From Emiliania huxleyi CCMP1516 (taxonomy: Eukaryota; Haptophyta; Isochrysidales; Noelaerhabdaceae): a stretch of DNA of 64,000 bases. Positions 1 through 9,428 of this stretch are shown piece by piece (positions within the stretch are counted from its first letter, which is position 1; each line of letters opens with the position of its first letter). The notes below the pieces were generated by a model, which was not told the DNA's origin, ran no database searches, and saw only the letters and a list, made by a program, of their open reading frames with translations. The position numbers and the translations under genes are program-made. Location: contig NW_005198391.1 of NCBI RefSeq assembly GCF_000372725.1, positions 548,875 through 612,874 of the forward strand. Direction: 5' to 3'.

Positions 1-429
1 TGCTCGATACCCCCGGGTTCGGACGGGGGTACACCTGTTCATTGGCCGGAATGAGCTCATTAGGACGAAGCGGGAGATGTCTTCACACCGCAGAAACCAG
101 ACCCACAGGCAGATCCCACGGGAAATCGAGGCGGGTGTCCCAGAAAACAGATCCCAGAAAAAACAGAGCGCGCGGCAGAAACCGACCGACCCCTGGGTTT
201 TCGGCTATGGGAAACCGCGATGGGAAACCGCAGCAGAAACCCTATGGGAAACCGAGGTCTGGTGTCTGCTTTATCCAGGAATGTCGGCCCTGCGCAGCGC
301 GAACACACGCCGACACCGCCCTCTCACAGGTGTGTGTACTCTACGGCTGCGAGAAACAAGTTTACTGCAACCTGTACCACAGAGCGAGGGAACCGGAAAC
401 ACCACACACTCAATCGCAAATATATCTCA
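1..429. other. intergenic, no gene seen
   Basis: Nothing with protein-family character is visible in either strand. The motif GGGAAACCG recurs several times between about 200 and 260, suggesting degenerate tandem repetition. Confidence 0.5.
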
Positions 430-1569
430 TCACACCTCACACACCTCCTCCTCGCACGCCGGGTCGGGAGCGGGCGTGCCCGCGGCGAGGAGCACCGCGG
501 CCAGGAACGCGGCGCCTCCGAGCAGGCCCTGCGGCCCGATGGTCTCGCCCAGCACGGCAAGCGAGAGGAGGGCCGCCCACAGAGGGCCAGACGCGTACAC
601 GACCTGCGCTCTCGCCGGCCCGACCGCCTGCTGGCCGCCCACCTGCAGGAAGGGCGCCACGCCGTTGACGACGATGCCGCTCCAGAGCACGAGGGGCGCG
701 AGAGCCACCAGATCGCTCGGCGTGACGCTCTCGACAAACTGGCGCGCGTCCGCATATGCCAGCAGCGGCACCGCCGTCACCGCCAGCGCCGCCTGCGCCG
801 CCACCTTGTTTTGGATCAGTCGAAGAGGAGTGACGCGCTTGCCCCACACAAAGAGGCGGAGGTCGTACAGCGCGTAGCAGAGCGCGGCCGCGACGCACGA
901 GGCGTCGCCAGAGAGGGAGGCGGCCGCGTCGGAGGGGTCGGCCGTGAAGATAGCCAGGCCGACCAGCGCGGTGCCGACGGCGGCCCAAATCCGCGGCGGT
1001 ATGGGGACGCCCTGGAAGGCTTGCGCGACCGGGACGAGGAGGGTCGTGAGCTGTATCAGGAACGCGCCGTGGTCGGCGGAGGTGAGCGACAGGCCGTACA
1101 GGTTGAAGCTCGTGCCGACGCACTTGACGAGGCCGAGCTCCGCCCCGGCGCGTAGCGACTCCCTGTTCAACTCGCTCGTCGCACTCGCCTCGATCGACGC
1201 GGGTGCCGGCACGCCCCGCAGCAGCGGCGCACCCACGATCAGGCCGCTGAGCGCCGTCCCACTCGCGACGGCATTGACGAGCAGAGGCGGCGGCACGTGC
1301 TCGACCGAGGTGAAGGCGGAGCGGAGCACCGGTGAGTTGGAGGCAAAGAGAAGGGTGACAAAGCTGACGGTGGCGAGGCCGCGCGAGTACTCCGCGCCCG
1401 TGATGCTCGGGCGGGCAACGACTGGGCTAGCCGCCTCGGCGATTCGCGCCTCCTCTGCACATTGCAGGGTGCCCGATCGCGACGCCGCCACCGATGCGAC
1501 ACTGCGCCACTGATGCGATCGCGGCGGCAGAAGCGCGATGGCGACTACGCTGGGCAGCATCGTCTTCAT
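430..1569 (-). CDS. EamA/DMT-family membrane transporter
   Basis: A 379-residue integral membrane protein of the drug/metabolite transporter superfamily. It shows the usual series of hydrophobic helices in two halves: an N-terminal half running through segments such as GAFLIQLTTLLVPVAQAF and a C-terminal half ending GLLGGAAFLAAVLLAAG. The motif GPARAQVVYASGPLWAALLS near the end matches the family's conserved penultimate helix, where EamA proteins carry an ALSGPLWA/LE-P-like motif. The start was placed at the ATG at 1569 because the reading frame upstream of it is low in G/C third positions. The first 60 residues are Ser/Ala/Arg-rich and poor in acids, so a plastid transit peptide is possible. 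Substrate cannot be inferred; members of this superfamily export metabolites, amino acids or phosphorylated sugars. The gene is divergently oriented to the P450-like gene at 2282. Confidence 0.85.
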   Translation of the reverse strand: MKTMLPSVVAIALLPPRSHQWRSVASVAASRSGTLQCAEEARIAEAASPVVARPSITGAEYSRGLATVSFVTLLFASNSPVLRSAFTSVEHVPPPLLVNAVASGTALSGLIVGAPLLRGVPAPASIEASATSELNRESLRAGAELGLVKCVGTSFNLYGLSLTSADHGAFLIQLTTLLVPVAQAFQGVPIPPRIWAAVGTALVGLAIFTADPSDAAASLSGDASCVAAALCYALYDLRLFVWGKRVTPLRLIQNKVAAQAALAVTAVPLLAYADARQFVESVTPSDLVALAPLVLWSGIVVNGVAPFLQVGGQQAVGPARAQVVYASGPLWAALLSLAVLGETIGPQGLLGGAAFLAAVLLAAGTPAPDPACEEEVCEV

Positions 1570-2281
1570 GACGGAGATGCAGCACTCAAAACTTGCTAAT
1601 ATGCAGCAGTGGAGGTAGGATTCTGCTGAGCGGCAAGCGCGCCGGTAGAGGGGTTCGTCGCGCGGCTTGGGTTTTCTGGTGAGCCTGTGTGTGTGCCAGT
1701 GCGCGCCAGTCCGCGCCCTTGTCGTGCCAGTGTGCTGTGAGAGAGGCTTGTATCTCAAGAATTCTTTCTTGTTACTTTTCTTTCTTGAATTTATTTCTTT
1801 CTTTCTTTCTTTAAGAGAGATGCACGAGACAAACTCTCTCTATATGTAGGTACTAGCGCGCCCGCAGCAAAGAATTCCTCGGTTTTCTTTCTTTCTTGTT
1901 CCCTTTCTGTTTTCTTTGTTTCTTTAGATAGGTCCCTCCGTTGAATTTATTTTCTTTCTTTCTTTCTTTAAGAGAGATAGGAAGAGACAAACTCTCTCTC
2001 TAACATATAGGTACTAGGAAGAGGCAGACGCCCAAGGGTGGGCGACGGCTAGCAAGCTAGCAACACACCCCTCTCCTTAAAATCCCTGTGTGGTGGGGGC
2101 GTGCCGTCCTCCCATCCGCATCCCTCGCTTGTGTCTTTCTTTCTTTCCTTTTTACACCTCCCTTCCTAGTTGCTGTTTTCTTTCTTTCTTTCTTTCAACA
2201 CGGGGACAGGCGCGCACTAGCAAAAAGAAGGAAACAAAGAAGTAAATAAATAAATAAAAACGGACACCTCTCTACTGTGAG
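1570..2281. repeat. divergent intergenic region with CTTT tracts and a tandem duplication
   Basis: This spacer between two divergent genes is AT- and pyrimidine-rich, unlike its surroundings. It holds several (CTTT)n tracts, and a segment of about 65 bp (CTTT tract, AAGAGAGAT, then AAACTCTCTCT and GTACTAG) occurs twice, at about 1793-1857 and 1951-2013. No coding potential is seen. It probably contains both promoters. Confidence 0.6.
2022..2152 (+). repeat. dispersed repeat D, copy 1
   Basis: About 130 bp that begins GACGCCCAAGGGTGGGCGAC and runs through CTTAAAATCCCTGTGTGGTG to a CTTTCTTTCC tract. A second copy with only a few differences and one small deletion lies at 52722-52845. Copy 1 ends about 130 bp upstream of the ATG at 2282. 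Confidence 0.8.
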
Positions 2282-3259
2282 ATGGGTAAAAAGGAACAGG
2301 CCCCCGCCCTTGCGATCTTTGTGCAGGGTTCTTTGTGGGTGTGGTCGGCGACTAGCCGGGGTCGTCCTAAGCAGATCTTTGGCCTGTTCGCCTCCATGGC
2401 GACAAACGCGTTCCTCGACCCCTTCCCGAGCTGCCTGGTGGGCTGCGTCCGCTGCCTGCCGATCTCGATCTTCGACTACAAGCCGACGCTCCAGACCAAG
2501 GCGGAGATCATCGCAAAGTACCGCGAGGCGCTGCGCCCGAGGCTTCCGGACGAGGCGCTCGATGAGGATCGGCTCACACAGCTCGCCTCGACAGTATTCG
2601 ACGCCAACCTCTTCGCCGGCGGCAAGTCCGTGGTGACAGTCATCCCGATGCTCGTGCAGCTGCCGCACCTCGCATGGGGGCAGCGCAACCTGCCCCTCGA
2701 GACCCTCGGCGGCGAGCAGCTGCTGGCCCTCGAGTCGGACCCCACCCTGCGGCGGCAGTACGTATGGGAGACGATTCGAAGGTGGAACCCGGTCGGCGGC
2801 TTCGCGTACCACACGCGCAGCGGCAAGACCATCATCCTCGACCTCATGTCCGCGCAGGTCGACCCAGAGGCTTGGGGCGCTGACTCGCTCACCTTCAAGC
2901 TGCGTCCGCTCGCAGAGTACGCGGAGAAGATCATCGGCTTTGCGGACTTTGCGAGCCGGCCGGGCGACGAGGCGTGGAAGCACGCACGCGCGTGCCCGGG
3001 CAAGGACCTCGCGCTGGTCCTCTGCGACGCGTTTGCCGCGGCGTACTCTGCCGCGGCAAAGAGGGCCGCCGCAGAAGGGAGGGGCTCTTGGAAGATGTAC
3101 GACCGCACGACGGGCGAGAGGCTCGAGGCAGACGAGCCAACGCTGTCTACGTATGGCGTCACAACGTGCGTCATGCGCCTCACACCCGACGACACCAGGT
3201 CTCAGCCTCATAGGAAGGCCCGACTGGAGAATCCCCTCGACGAGTGGCTGCTGCACTAA
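2282..3259 (+). CDS. cytochrome P450-like protein, C-terminal half only
   Basis: A 325-residue protein with the signature features of the C-terminal half of a cytochrome P450. A helix-K motif E-T-I-R lies at residues 163-166 (ExxR), followed by the usual beta strand. The haem-ligand segment RACPGKDLALVL has its Cys at about residue 238, 75 residues after ExxR, as in the family. The spacing and the CPGKDLAL form recall CYP74-like and dioxygenase-fused P450s rather than classical microsomal ones. A full P450 has 450-500 residues; here there is no room for the oxygen-binding I helix region with AGxxT, and no N-terminal membrane anchor is seen. The ATG at 2282 is preceded by non-coding CTTT repeats. 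Either this is a truncated gene, or upstream exons are missing from view. Activity on any fatty-acid hydroperoxide is speculation. Confidence 0.65.
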   Translation: MGKKEQAPALAIFVQGSLWVWSATSRGRPKQIFGLFASMATNAFLDPFPSCLVGCVRCLPISIFDYKPTLQTKAEIIAKYREALRPRLPDEALDEDRLTQLASTVFDANLFAGGKSVVTVIPMLVQLPHLAWGQRNLPLETLGGEQLLALESDPTLRRQYVWETIRRWNPVGGFAYHTRSGKTIILDLMSAQVDPEAWGADSLTFKLRPLAEYAEKIIGFADFASRPGDEAWKHARACPGKDLALVLCDAFAAAYSAAAKRAAAEGRGSWKMYDRTTGERLEADEPTLSTYGVTTCVMRLTPDDTRSQPHRKARLENPLDEWLLH

Positions 3260-4320
3260 CATCTTACACATCTCGCCAATATGTACGCTAACACTCTGCA
3301 AGTGTTTCTGTCATATGTCATCTAACTCCAAGGACGCAGAGCCAAGGGGCTGTCACACATTGTGCAACCTCTCTCTCGCGCGCGCGCCATCTTTTTTCTT
3401 CTCTACACGACACTTCCAGGCCAGGGCGCAGGGGACCTCTCTCATGTGGCACTGGCTCACTTCATTCACATCTCCGCATAGCGAGACTAGCGCGCAAGAA
3501 GCCGGGTGGATTCCTTGTATCTTTGGGATCTTGCGTAAGCGCAGCATGGCAGCAACGATCTCGCGGCGGTGTGTAACGGCTGGCGAGGTACTTCCAGCCT
3601 GCTGTGGGAACAGCTGAACGCTGCTCGCCAAGGCTCGCCCAGCATCTCGGGTTGACTCGCCAGACATTATCTCTCGTCGCCGGGGCTGCTGCACGCGGGC
3701 GAAGGTGCTCGCGCCGCCCCTCGTGTCCTACGAAGTTAGCTGAACCCACACTCAAGTGACGTATCTTGGTTGTGCCAAGCCTTGCCCGTCTCTCACTCAT
3801 GGGTGCTGCCCCGCCGAAATGTGCTCAGATGACTGCTCAACATTTCGAACCCGAGCTTCAGACCGACCCGAAGACCCAAGAGAATGAGGATCAGAGCCCT
3901 GCTCTACTTTTGATCCCCAGCTTTGCGCAAGGGCCCATCCCCACGATCCCGGCCCTCCTACCATTGTTTTGCACGAGCGGTGCAACAAGTGCTCAAACGA
4001 GCCCCGAAAACGATGGGAACGCGCCTGCGAAGAGGCAGCGCTCAAGCAGACGTGCGGAGTAGGTGCATGGTATCGTTAGCAAACTTTTGCCCTTTCCGCT
4101 CACACAACCAACTGCCTAGAGCTGGGGTCCAGCGGCAGCCCAAGAGGATTCTCACCTGAGCCCGGCGTGGTCACAGGACCCAAGCCAGCGTCAGCCGTCA
4201 GGTTCACACGATTGTTACTGCGCGCGCCGACACAACCAGCGCTGCAGCGCGGATGCAGTGATGTAGGACAGTGTAATGCGCATTTGTGTTTGCCGTGGGA
4301 AAAAGAGGCGACTTCTTTGT
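3260..4320. other. intergenic, no supported gene
   Basis: Several open frames of about 100 codons exist but none shows family features, consistent third-position bias or plausible splice structure. No repeat or RNA gene was recognised. Confidence 0.45.
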
Positions 4321-5031
4321 TCAGTGCGAGGACCCACCTCCACTGCCGCTTCCCACGGTTGACTCACCCACCTCTCCGAAGCGAGGGAGGGCATACGCAG
4401 GCCCCGCTCGCCGGTGTTCGGGTGGCGGCAGCGGCGGTGGCGTCGGCACGCATGGTGTGCCTGAGAGCGCGCGCTCTAGCTGCTCTGCGAGCTCGCGGCA
4501 GCGGCTAGTGGCCTCGCCGCCTGCTGGCATCGCGCCGCACACCTGTTGTGCCGCCGTCACCCCGCCGAGCCGCACAATCTGCTCCGGTGCAGCGTCCACG
4601 CTACCGGCCAGCTCAACGAGGAGGCCCAGGGCGACGTTCGAGCTGGCGGGGTCAGCCGCAGCCGTGGCCAGCGCACCGCGCAGCATGTGCTCGATGCACC
4701 CGAGCTCGACTGCCGCCTCACGCGCGCCGCTTGACCGGTGCCACCGCTCCATGCGATATAGGCCAGAGGCGCGGTTGGCGGCGTGCTCGCTCTTGAGGAG
4801 CACCACCGTCGAGCTGACCATCAGTGCGTCCTTGGAGAGAAAGTACTCGCCAAGCTTCAAGCCGACCCAGCCAGCCACTAGCAGCTTGATCGCGACCCGA
4901 GGCCCCCACTGCGCCTCTTCGTCCGCCACGCCCGGCTCCGCCAGCACTCGCCCGCCGGAACGACCCGCGCAGCAGCGGCGCGCAGATTCAGCGCTGCTGC
5001 GAAGCGGCAGAAGACGTCGAGTAGACAACAT
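4321..5031 (-). CDS. hypothetical helical-repeat protein with mitochondrial-type N-terminus
   Basis: A 236-residue protein starting at the ATG at 5031. The first residues (MLSTRRLLPLRSS) are rich in Arg and Ser and lack acids, which fits a mitochondrial presequence. A short hydrophobic segment (VAIKLLVAGWVGLKLGEYFL) follows. Residues 90-190 form amphipathic helices (AVELGCIEHMLRGAL, NVALGLLVELAGSVD, EQIVRLGGVTAAQQV) that resemble armadillo/HEAT-type repeats. The tail is Pro/Gly/Ser-rich. No catalytic motif is visible. An upstream in-frame extension to 5109 exists but has poor codon bias. Family not recognised; function unknown. It may be a small mitochondrial inner-membrane or organelle-associated protein. 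Confidence 0.55.
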   Translation of the reverse strand: MLSTRRLLPLRSSAESARRCCAGRSGGRVLAEPGVADEEAQWGPRVAIKLLVAGWVGLKLGEYFLSKDALMVSSTVVLLKSEHAANRASGLYRMERWHRSSGAREAAVELGCIEHMLRGALATAAADPASSNVALGLLVELAGSVDAAPEQIVRLGGVTAAQQVCGAMPAGGEATSRCRELAEQLERALSGTPCVPTPPPLPPPEHRRAGPAYALPRFGEVGESTVGSGSGGGSSH

Positions 5032-5247
5032 GATGCCTTCGAAAAAGAATTCGGGAGCACACATCATCCGACCTGGGTGCGCTTTGGATGTGAGGGCTGC
5101 TAACTGCACTTCGAGTGCTCCAAGTGCTGCAAGTGCTCCAAAAAATTGATGATTGTACGACTCTCGACTGTCGACTCTCGTCTCTCCTCAGTCTCAACAA
5201 ACGTGTGAGTGTTAGAGTTGTTTGGTATTGCTAAAAATCTCTCTCTC

Positions 5248-7107
5248 TCAGTCTCTAGACCTATGCCGCCGCAGCTCGGCCGAGTCGTGCGCGGAGCCGG
5301 GCTCGCCGCGGCGGCGCGAGGGCCGACGACTCGATAGAGAACTCTCTCTCCGACTCGACCGGCCCTTCTTGAGCTTGCCCTTGGCCAGCTTCGTCAGGCG
5401 GGCGAGGCGAGCGGGCGCCTTCTTGCCGAGGTGCAGCGCGCACGAAAAGTCGGCGACGCAGTCGTTGCCGTCCGGCGAGACGCGCTCCTCCGCCACCCTC
5501 GCCTCGAGCCGGGTCAGCTCCTCGTTGGCTCGCCGCAGCTCCGCGGGCGAGATGCCGTAGCGCGCCGCCCACGGCACCGTGCCATCGTCCGCGTCGCGTG
5601 CCGGCGCGCCCGCGCGCTTCCCCTCCCCTCCGCCGCCGACCGCGGTCTCTCGCGCGGACCGCACCCCCTTGAGCCCGTCCGAGGTGACGGTGCGCGCTCG
5701 CACAGGCCCGCTCCACCGCTCGCCAGAGTCGAGGAGGGCGACGCGGCGGCTGCCCTTGCGCACCTCGGTGTGCGAGACCGCGTGCACCGACCGCGCCTCC
5801 CTGCGGGGGCGAGGCGTGCCGCTGGGAGGGCGGCGGGGGAGGCGTGTGGGGCGGGGAGGGAGGCTGGGGGAGGCGGGTAGGCGGTGGAGGCGGTGGAGGC
5901 AGGCGGGCAGGGCGAGGGGGGAGGGACGAGTGGGAGGGGGGATGCGGCAGGCGGGCTTTCGCATCGGCGCGCGGGCTCGCGCCTCGAGAAGCTTGCCTTT
6001 GTGAGGCCGGGCGTGAGGCAGTGCCACGAGGCGATCGCATCCTACAGACGTCGAGCTGCAGACAAGTCGACGAGCCAGCCTCCTGCCGGGGAACGAGTCG
6101 ACTGCAGGCGGGGAGGCGGCCTCGGTCGACACGACGCCACTGCCGGCGGTCGTGCTCGGCAGCCACGCCAGCGCGTGCAAGTGGCAGAGGTACAGCGGGA
6201 AGCCGTCGGCACCGCCGCCGTCGCCGCCGCCGCCCGCCGCCGCCGAAGCGACGCGCCCGTGCACCGCTGCGAAAAAGCTGGAGTCGAGGGCGTCGTCGGC
6301 GTCGAGTCTGGACGTCAGGTAGACGCGCCGCCTACGTGCGGTGGGCGAGGCGCGCTCGAACTCTCGCTGGCCTCCCCTCTCCCTCCTGTCCGCGCCGGGA
6401 AGCCGCCGGTGCGCGCCCGACAGCGCAGAGGGAGGGTCAGTCGGCAGGCCGGCGAGCGAGATCTGGCGGAGGCAAGGAGCCTCGTAGGCAGCGGCGTGCT
6501 CGCCGTCCTTTGGCAGCGCGACGATGTGCGCGCCTGCGATGCCCCGCACCGCCTCCTCCAGCGCCGTCCGGTCGGCGGGCAGCAGCGACTCGTCCACGTA
6601 CAGCAGCCAGACAAACCGGCCGTCCGTCTGCGCCCGGATGGAGGGTGCGCAAATGGACACGAAGAGCGCGAGCCTCGCCGCAACCAGCGCGGACTGGCGG
6701 CCCTGGCCAATGCTGAAGCGCGAGCATAGCACGTGGACAAACGCGAGCGAGTCTCCGAGAGCGTGCCACACCGACGTCGAGGCCGTCGCCACCAGGTCTG
6801 ATCTCGGCCGCACGGGCAGCAGCTTTCGCCGCTCGCGGCGCCGTGCTCGCAGAGAAGGGCCATCGCCGACGCTGAGCGGAGCAGTCTGACTGACCATCCG
6901 GTCTCCGAGCAGTGCGGGTGGTGGCGGTGGCGGGAGAGCAGAGGGAGCAAAGAAGACCGACCTCGGCCGTGTGGTCCACGTATTGGCGGCTGTCAGAGCT
7001 GGACGTGGGCTGGGCCGGCCAGAGGTGATGCTGTAGAGGGCGGCGACGAACAGCGTCGCGGCGACGGCGACCCGAGCGGCGCCGAGGAGAGTGGCCCGTC
7101 GCGGCAT
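5248..7107 (-). CDS. putative rhamnosyltransferase-like type II membrane protein (one intron likely)
   Basis: Reading from the ATG at 7107, the protein starts MPRRATLLGAARVAV and has a single N-terminal signal anchor. It then has the hallmarks of the Pfam putative rhamnosyltransferase family (PF11316): HVLCSRFSIGQG, then RFVWLLYVDESLLP, and YLTSRLDADDALDSSFF, where the DxDD-like motif is expected to bind nucleotide-sugar and metal. A later block (VHAVSHTEVRKGS, RARTVTSDGLKGV) also fits the family. Between about 5801 and 5996 the coding strand becomes a run of CCTCCC-type pyrimidines that breaks the family alignment; it begins AAAG|GCAAGC and ends CCCCGCAG, like a GC-AG intron, but the phases do not close perfectly, so the exact joint is uncertain. 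The C-terminal tail is very basic (KLAKGKLKKGRSSR). The enzyme probably acts in the Golgi on surface glycans; the sugar is unproven. Confidence 0.65.
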   Translation of the reverse strand: MPRRATLLGAARVAVAATLFVAALYSITSGRPSPRPALTAANTWTTRPRSVFFAPSALPPPPPPALLGDRMVSQTAPLSVGDGPSLRARRRERRKLLPVRPRSDLVATASTSVWHALGDSLAFVHVLCSRFSIGQGRQSALVAARLALFVSICAPSIRAQTDGRFVWLLYVDESLLPADRTALEEAVRGIAGAHIVALPKDGEHAAAYEAPCLRQISLAGLPTDPPSALSGAHRRLPGADRRERGGQREFERASPTARRRRVYLTSRLDADDALDSSFFAAVHGRVASAAAGGGGDGGGADGFPLYLCHLHALAWLPSTTAGSGVVSTEAASPPAVDSFPGRRLARRLVCSSTSVGCDRLVALPHARPHKGKLLEARARAPMRKPACRIPPPTRPSPLALPACLHRLHRLPASPSLPPRPTRLPRRPPSGTPRPRREARSVHAVSHTEVRKGSRRVALLDSGERWSGPVRARTVTSDGLKGVRSARETAVGGGGEGKRAGAPARDADDGTVPWAARYGISPAELRRANEELTRLEARVAEERVSPDGNDCVADFSCALHLGKKAPARLARLTKLAKGKLKKGRSSRRESSLSSRRPSRRRGEPGSAHDSAELRRHRSRD

Positions 7108-7684
7108 ATATGTGTGCCGAGCCTGTAACCACCGGCGCGAGCGGCGCCGCAGCGACGAGCCGCAGCGACGAGACCCGACCGACGAAGCGAACGACGCTGC
7201 TCTCGCCAACATCAACAGGGCTGGTCCCCCCCCCCCCTCCCCCACACGCGGCGCCAGGAGGGTCCGGAAATGTGGACAATGAAAAGAATTTTTCCCTCAC
7301 GACACTGGGACGGGACTGGCGCGACAATGAAAATAACTCAACACAAGATTATAAACACACAAACAGGAGAGTATATCCTCCCCCTCCCTATCTATGCGAC
7401 GGAGGAGTCTGACCTCGAGCGTGCCGACGGCATATGCCGTGCAACTTTACAGACAGGAAGAATGTCGACAAGCGCCGAAAGAAAGAAAGAAAACAGACAA
7501 CCCAAGGGACAAGCGCCGAGCCCAAAGGCACTGTGAGTGCTGATTTCTTGTGCTTCTAATAATCTCTCGCAGACAGGCGACGCGACGGGGCAAGGCGTGT
7601 GTGGAGAGCTCGGCTTGCGGGCAGAGGGCTTCGCGCTGCAGCACTCCCTCGGCGACGCGGCCCTTTACAGTGGGTTGTAGCTGG
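7108..7684. other. intergenic, nothing recognised
   Basis: Spacer upstream of the rhamnosyltransferase-like gene and downstream of the next minus-strand gene. It contains short homopolymer runs (C near 7228) and GAAAGAAAGAAAG near 7480 but no supported gene. Confidence 0.4.
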
Positions 7685-8823
7685 TCAGGCCAGGCACCGA
7701 CGCCGACATGTTGATCTCGCCGCCAGCTCGCCGCAGTACTGGTCGCGAATGGCGGTGTTGTAGACTGCGTGCGACTGCAGGTACCGCCGATTCGCGCCCG
7801 GGTGGATGAACTGCCGCGCCTCATTGACCTCCTGGCGACACTTTCGCCCGCAGTAGCTCGAGTCGTGCTCGATGTACGGGCTCAGAGGGACGAGCTCCCC
7901 GTCGGCGCGGGTGTGCACCGGGAGCCGGAAGTCTTCCGCGAAGGAGAAGAAGGAGGTGACTTGCATGAACCACGCCGTGCTGACGTTGGTGGTGCAGATG
8001 TTCCACCACGGCGACTCGCGGCCCGTCTCAAGGCGTCGAGCAACGAACGTGACCTTCGCGTCCGGATATGTTGCGCGGTACTCCGCGACTTCTGCTTCCG
8101 GTGTGACCACGATGATCTCGTCGAAGGGGAGCGAGTAGCTGGCGCACGCGTCGAGGTGAGTGCACGTGTCGGGGCTGGTTTGTGCGTCGGCGAGGGCCTG
8201 ACGGGCCCGAGTGAGGTTGGCCATGAACGTGTCGATGCTGCCCGTCCCAAAGTCCGTGACGACGAGCGTGAGCGACGCGCTCTCGCTCTCGGCGATACAC
8301 GGCTTCGGGTAGACCGTGTCGTATGGGTCCCCGGCGCAGCAGCGCGTGGACCAGTCGCGCATGTACTTCGCGCCGTGCTTGAAGCGGCACTCATCGCAGA
8401 TGTCCTGCGCCACCACGATGCTCGCCGCGTGGTTGCTCACTTGCTCATGGTCGCGGTTTGCTTGTAGTCAAAGCTTTGCTCCGCCTGCTCTGGCGTTCGG
8501 CGGCATCGATCGCGCCATAACCAATGTCGTACACCACCTCCGCGATCTGGACGTCGAAGGACGAGTGGAGGACCGTCTCCCACTCATTGACGTTGAAGGA
8601 GTCCAGCACCGACCGCAGGAGAGGAGCGGACAGATTGTACGCGAGTTGCCGTTGAGGTGGTTCAAGAGCGGGCGCTTGATGTGATCGTGCAGAGGCTTCC
8701 ACTTGTACCCGCTGTACCGCGAGCCGGCGACGGAGAAGGGGCGCAGGGCCTCCTTCGCATCGACGAGGTCGTCGAGCCAGTCGTGGGCCAGGGGTATGGT
8801 GGCCCCCTTGGAGGCGACACTTG
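7685..8823 (-). CDS. glycosyltransferase-like secretory protein, frame-broken
   Basis: Three consecutive well-biased coding blocks on the minus strand read as one protein but need two frame changes, near 8640 and between 8440 and 8490. Block 1 contains LAHDWLDDLVDAKEALRPFS; block 2 contains FNVNEWETVLHSSFDVQIAE; block 3 (from 8440) contains several paired Cys residues, SLPFDEIIVVTPEAEV and a conserved-looking SPWWNICTTNVSTAWFMQVT. The last block resembles the nucleotide-sugar-binding core of a family-2-like glycosyltransferase, with strand FDEIIVVTP followed by a Trp-rich segment, but no DxD is obvious. The C-rich segments suggest a lumenal or secreted location. The 5' end is missing: the reading frame meets another gene on the opposite strand at 8824. 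The two frame changes are compensating, so they may be sequencing errors, or the gene may be decaying. Confidence 0.5.
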
Positions 8824-8884
8824 TGAGTGTGAATTCGGGCCCGCATGTCATGTCTCTTGGATGTCCACTCGTTTTCATACATAG

Positions 8885-9428
8885 GCGACGCTGAGGTGGG
8901 CGCGCTGATGTGTGTCGACGACTTGGGCGGCATGATCTTCTTTACGGATCCGCTCGACCCGCACCCGCACATCCACGACGTGCGCTCGCTTGAGCGTTTT
9001 TGCCTCGCTCCTCAACGTAGAGAAATGACTGCGACACGACGGCACTTCAATGACGCTCTCGACATCCATTCTCCTCCCCGCCCCTCGGCAACCTTCGTCC
9101 TGCTTTGGCACATAGACTCGACCCCCTTGACCAACCATTAGGTGCTCGCCTTGATCCGCATGGCAGACTTGCACAACATCATGCACGCGAGCAATCCGTC
9201 CACGGGCGACGCGCTCCTCCGCGTCCTTGAGAAGGGGGTCAAGGAGCCTTCTCGCATCCCCTGCTTCACAACCAGGTCTCGCCTGCGGTCGAGTGGCATG
9301 TGAATCACCCAACAGGCTGCCTCTACGATAAGGAAGCGGCGCACCGCGCGCAGCTCTACAAAATGGCCGCATGTGCCGGGGCGGGGGCGGCGGCTGCGGC
9401 CGCCGCCATCAAATTCCTCAAGCCGTGA
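8885..9428 (+). CDS. mgsA: methylglyoxal synthase, 3' part (three exons)
   Basis: Methylglyoxal synthase converts dihydroxyacetone phosphate to methylglyoxal and phosphate. Joining exons 8885-8979, 9142-9237 and 9276-9428 gives a C-terminal portion that matches the family almost residue for residue: GDAEVGALM, then MIFFTDPLDPHPHIHDV (bacterial form IFFWDPL--PHDPDV), then LALIRMADLHNI and NPSTGDALL (bacterial form NxATAD). All joints are GT-AG and in phase; the last intron would be only 38 nt, so a missing base in the G run at 9234-9238 is an alternative. The protein ends AIKFLKP at 9426-9428. The N-terminal part with the HD and TGTTG motifs is absent. A plus-strand GPLGGDT followed by a good donor (GTGAGT at 8824) lies just upstream and would splice in phase to 8885, but it lies on the opposite strand of a coding exon. 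Confidence 0.6.

Noticed and set aside
8657..8823. Calling 8657-8823 plus strand as a full MGS exon.
   Set aside because: Only the last seven residues fit the enzyme; the rest lacks the TGTTG motif and has weak third-position bias compared with the minus strand. Kept as a finding instead.
9020..9065. Plus-strand translation HFNDALDI inside the MGS intron resembles a C-terminal motif of bacterial methylglyoxal synthase.
   Set aside because: It lies in a region that must be removed for PHIHD to join LALIRMADLHN in phase, has poor codon bias, and is out of order relative to the conserved NPSTGD segment; treated as coincidence.
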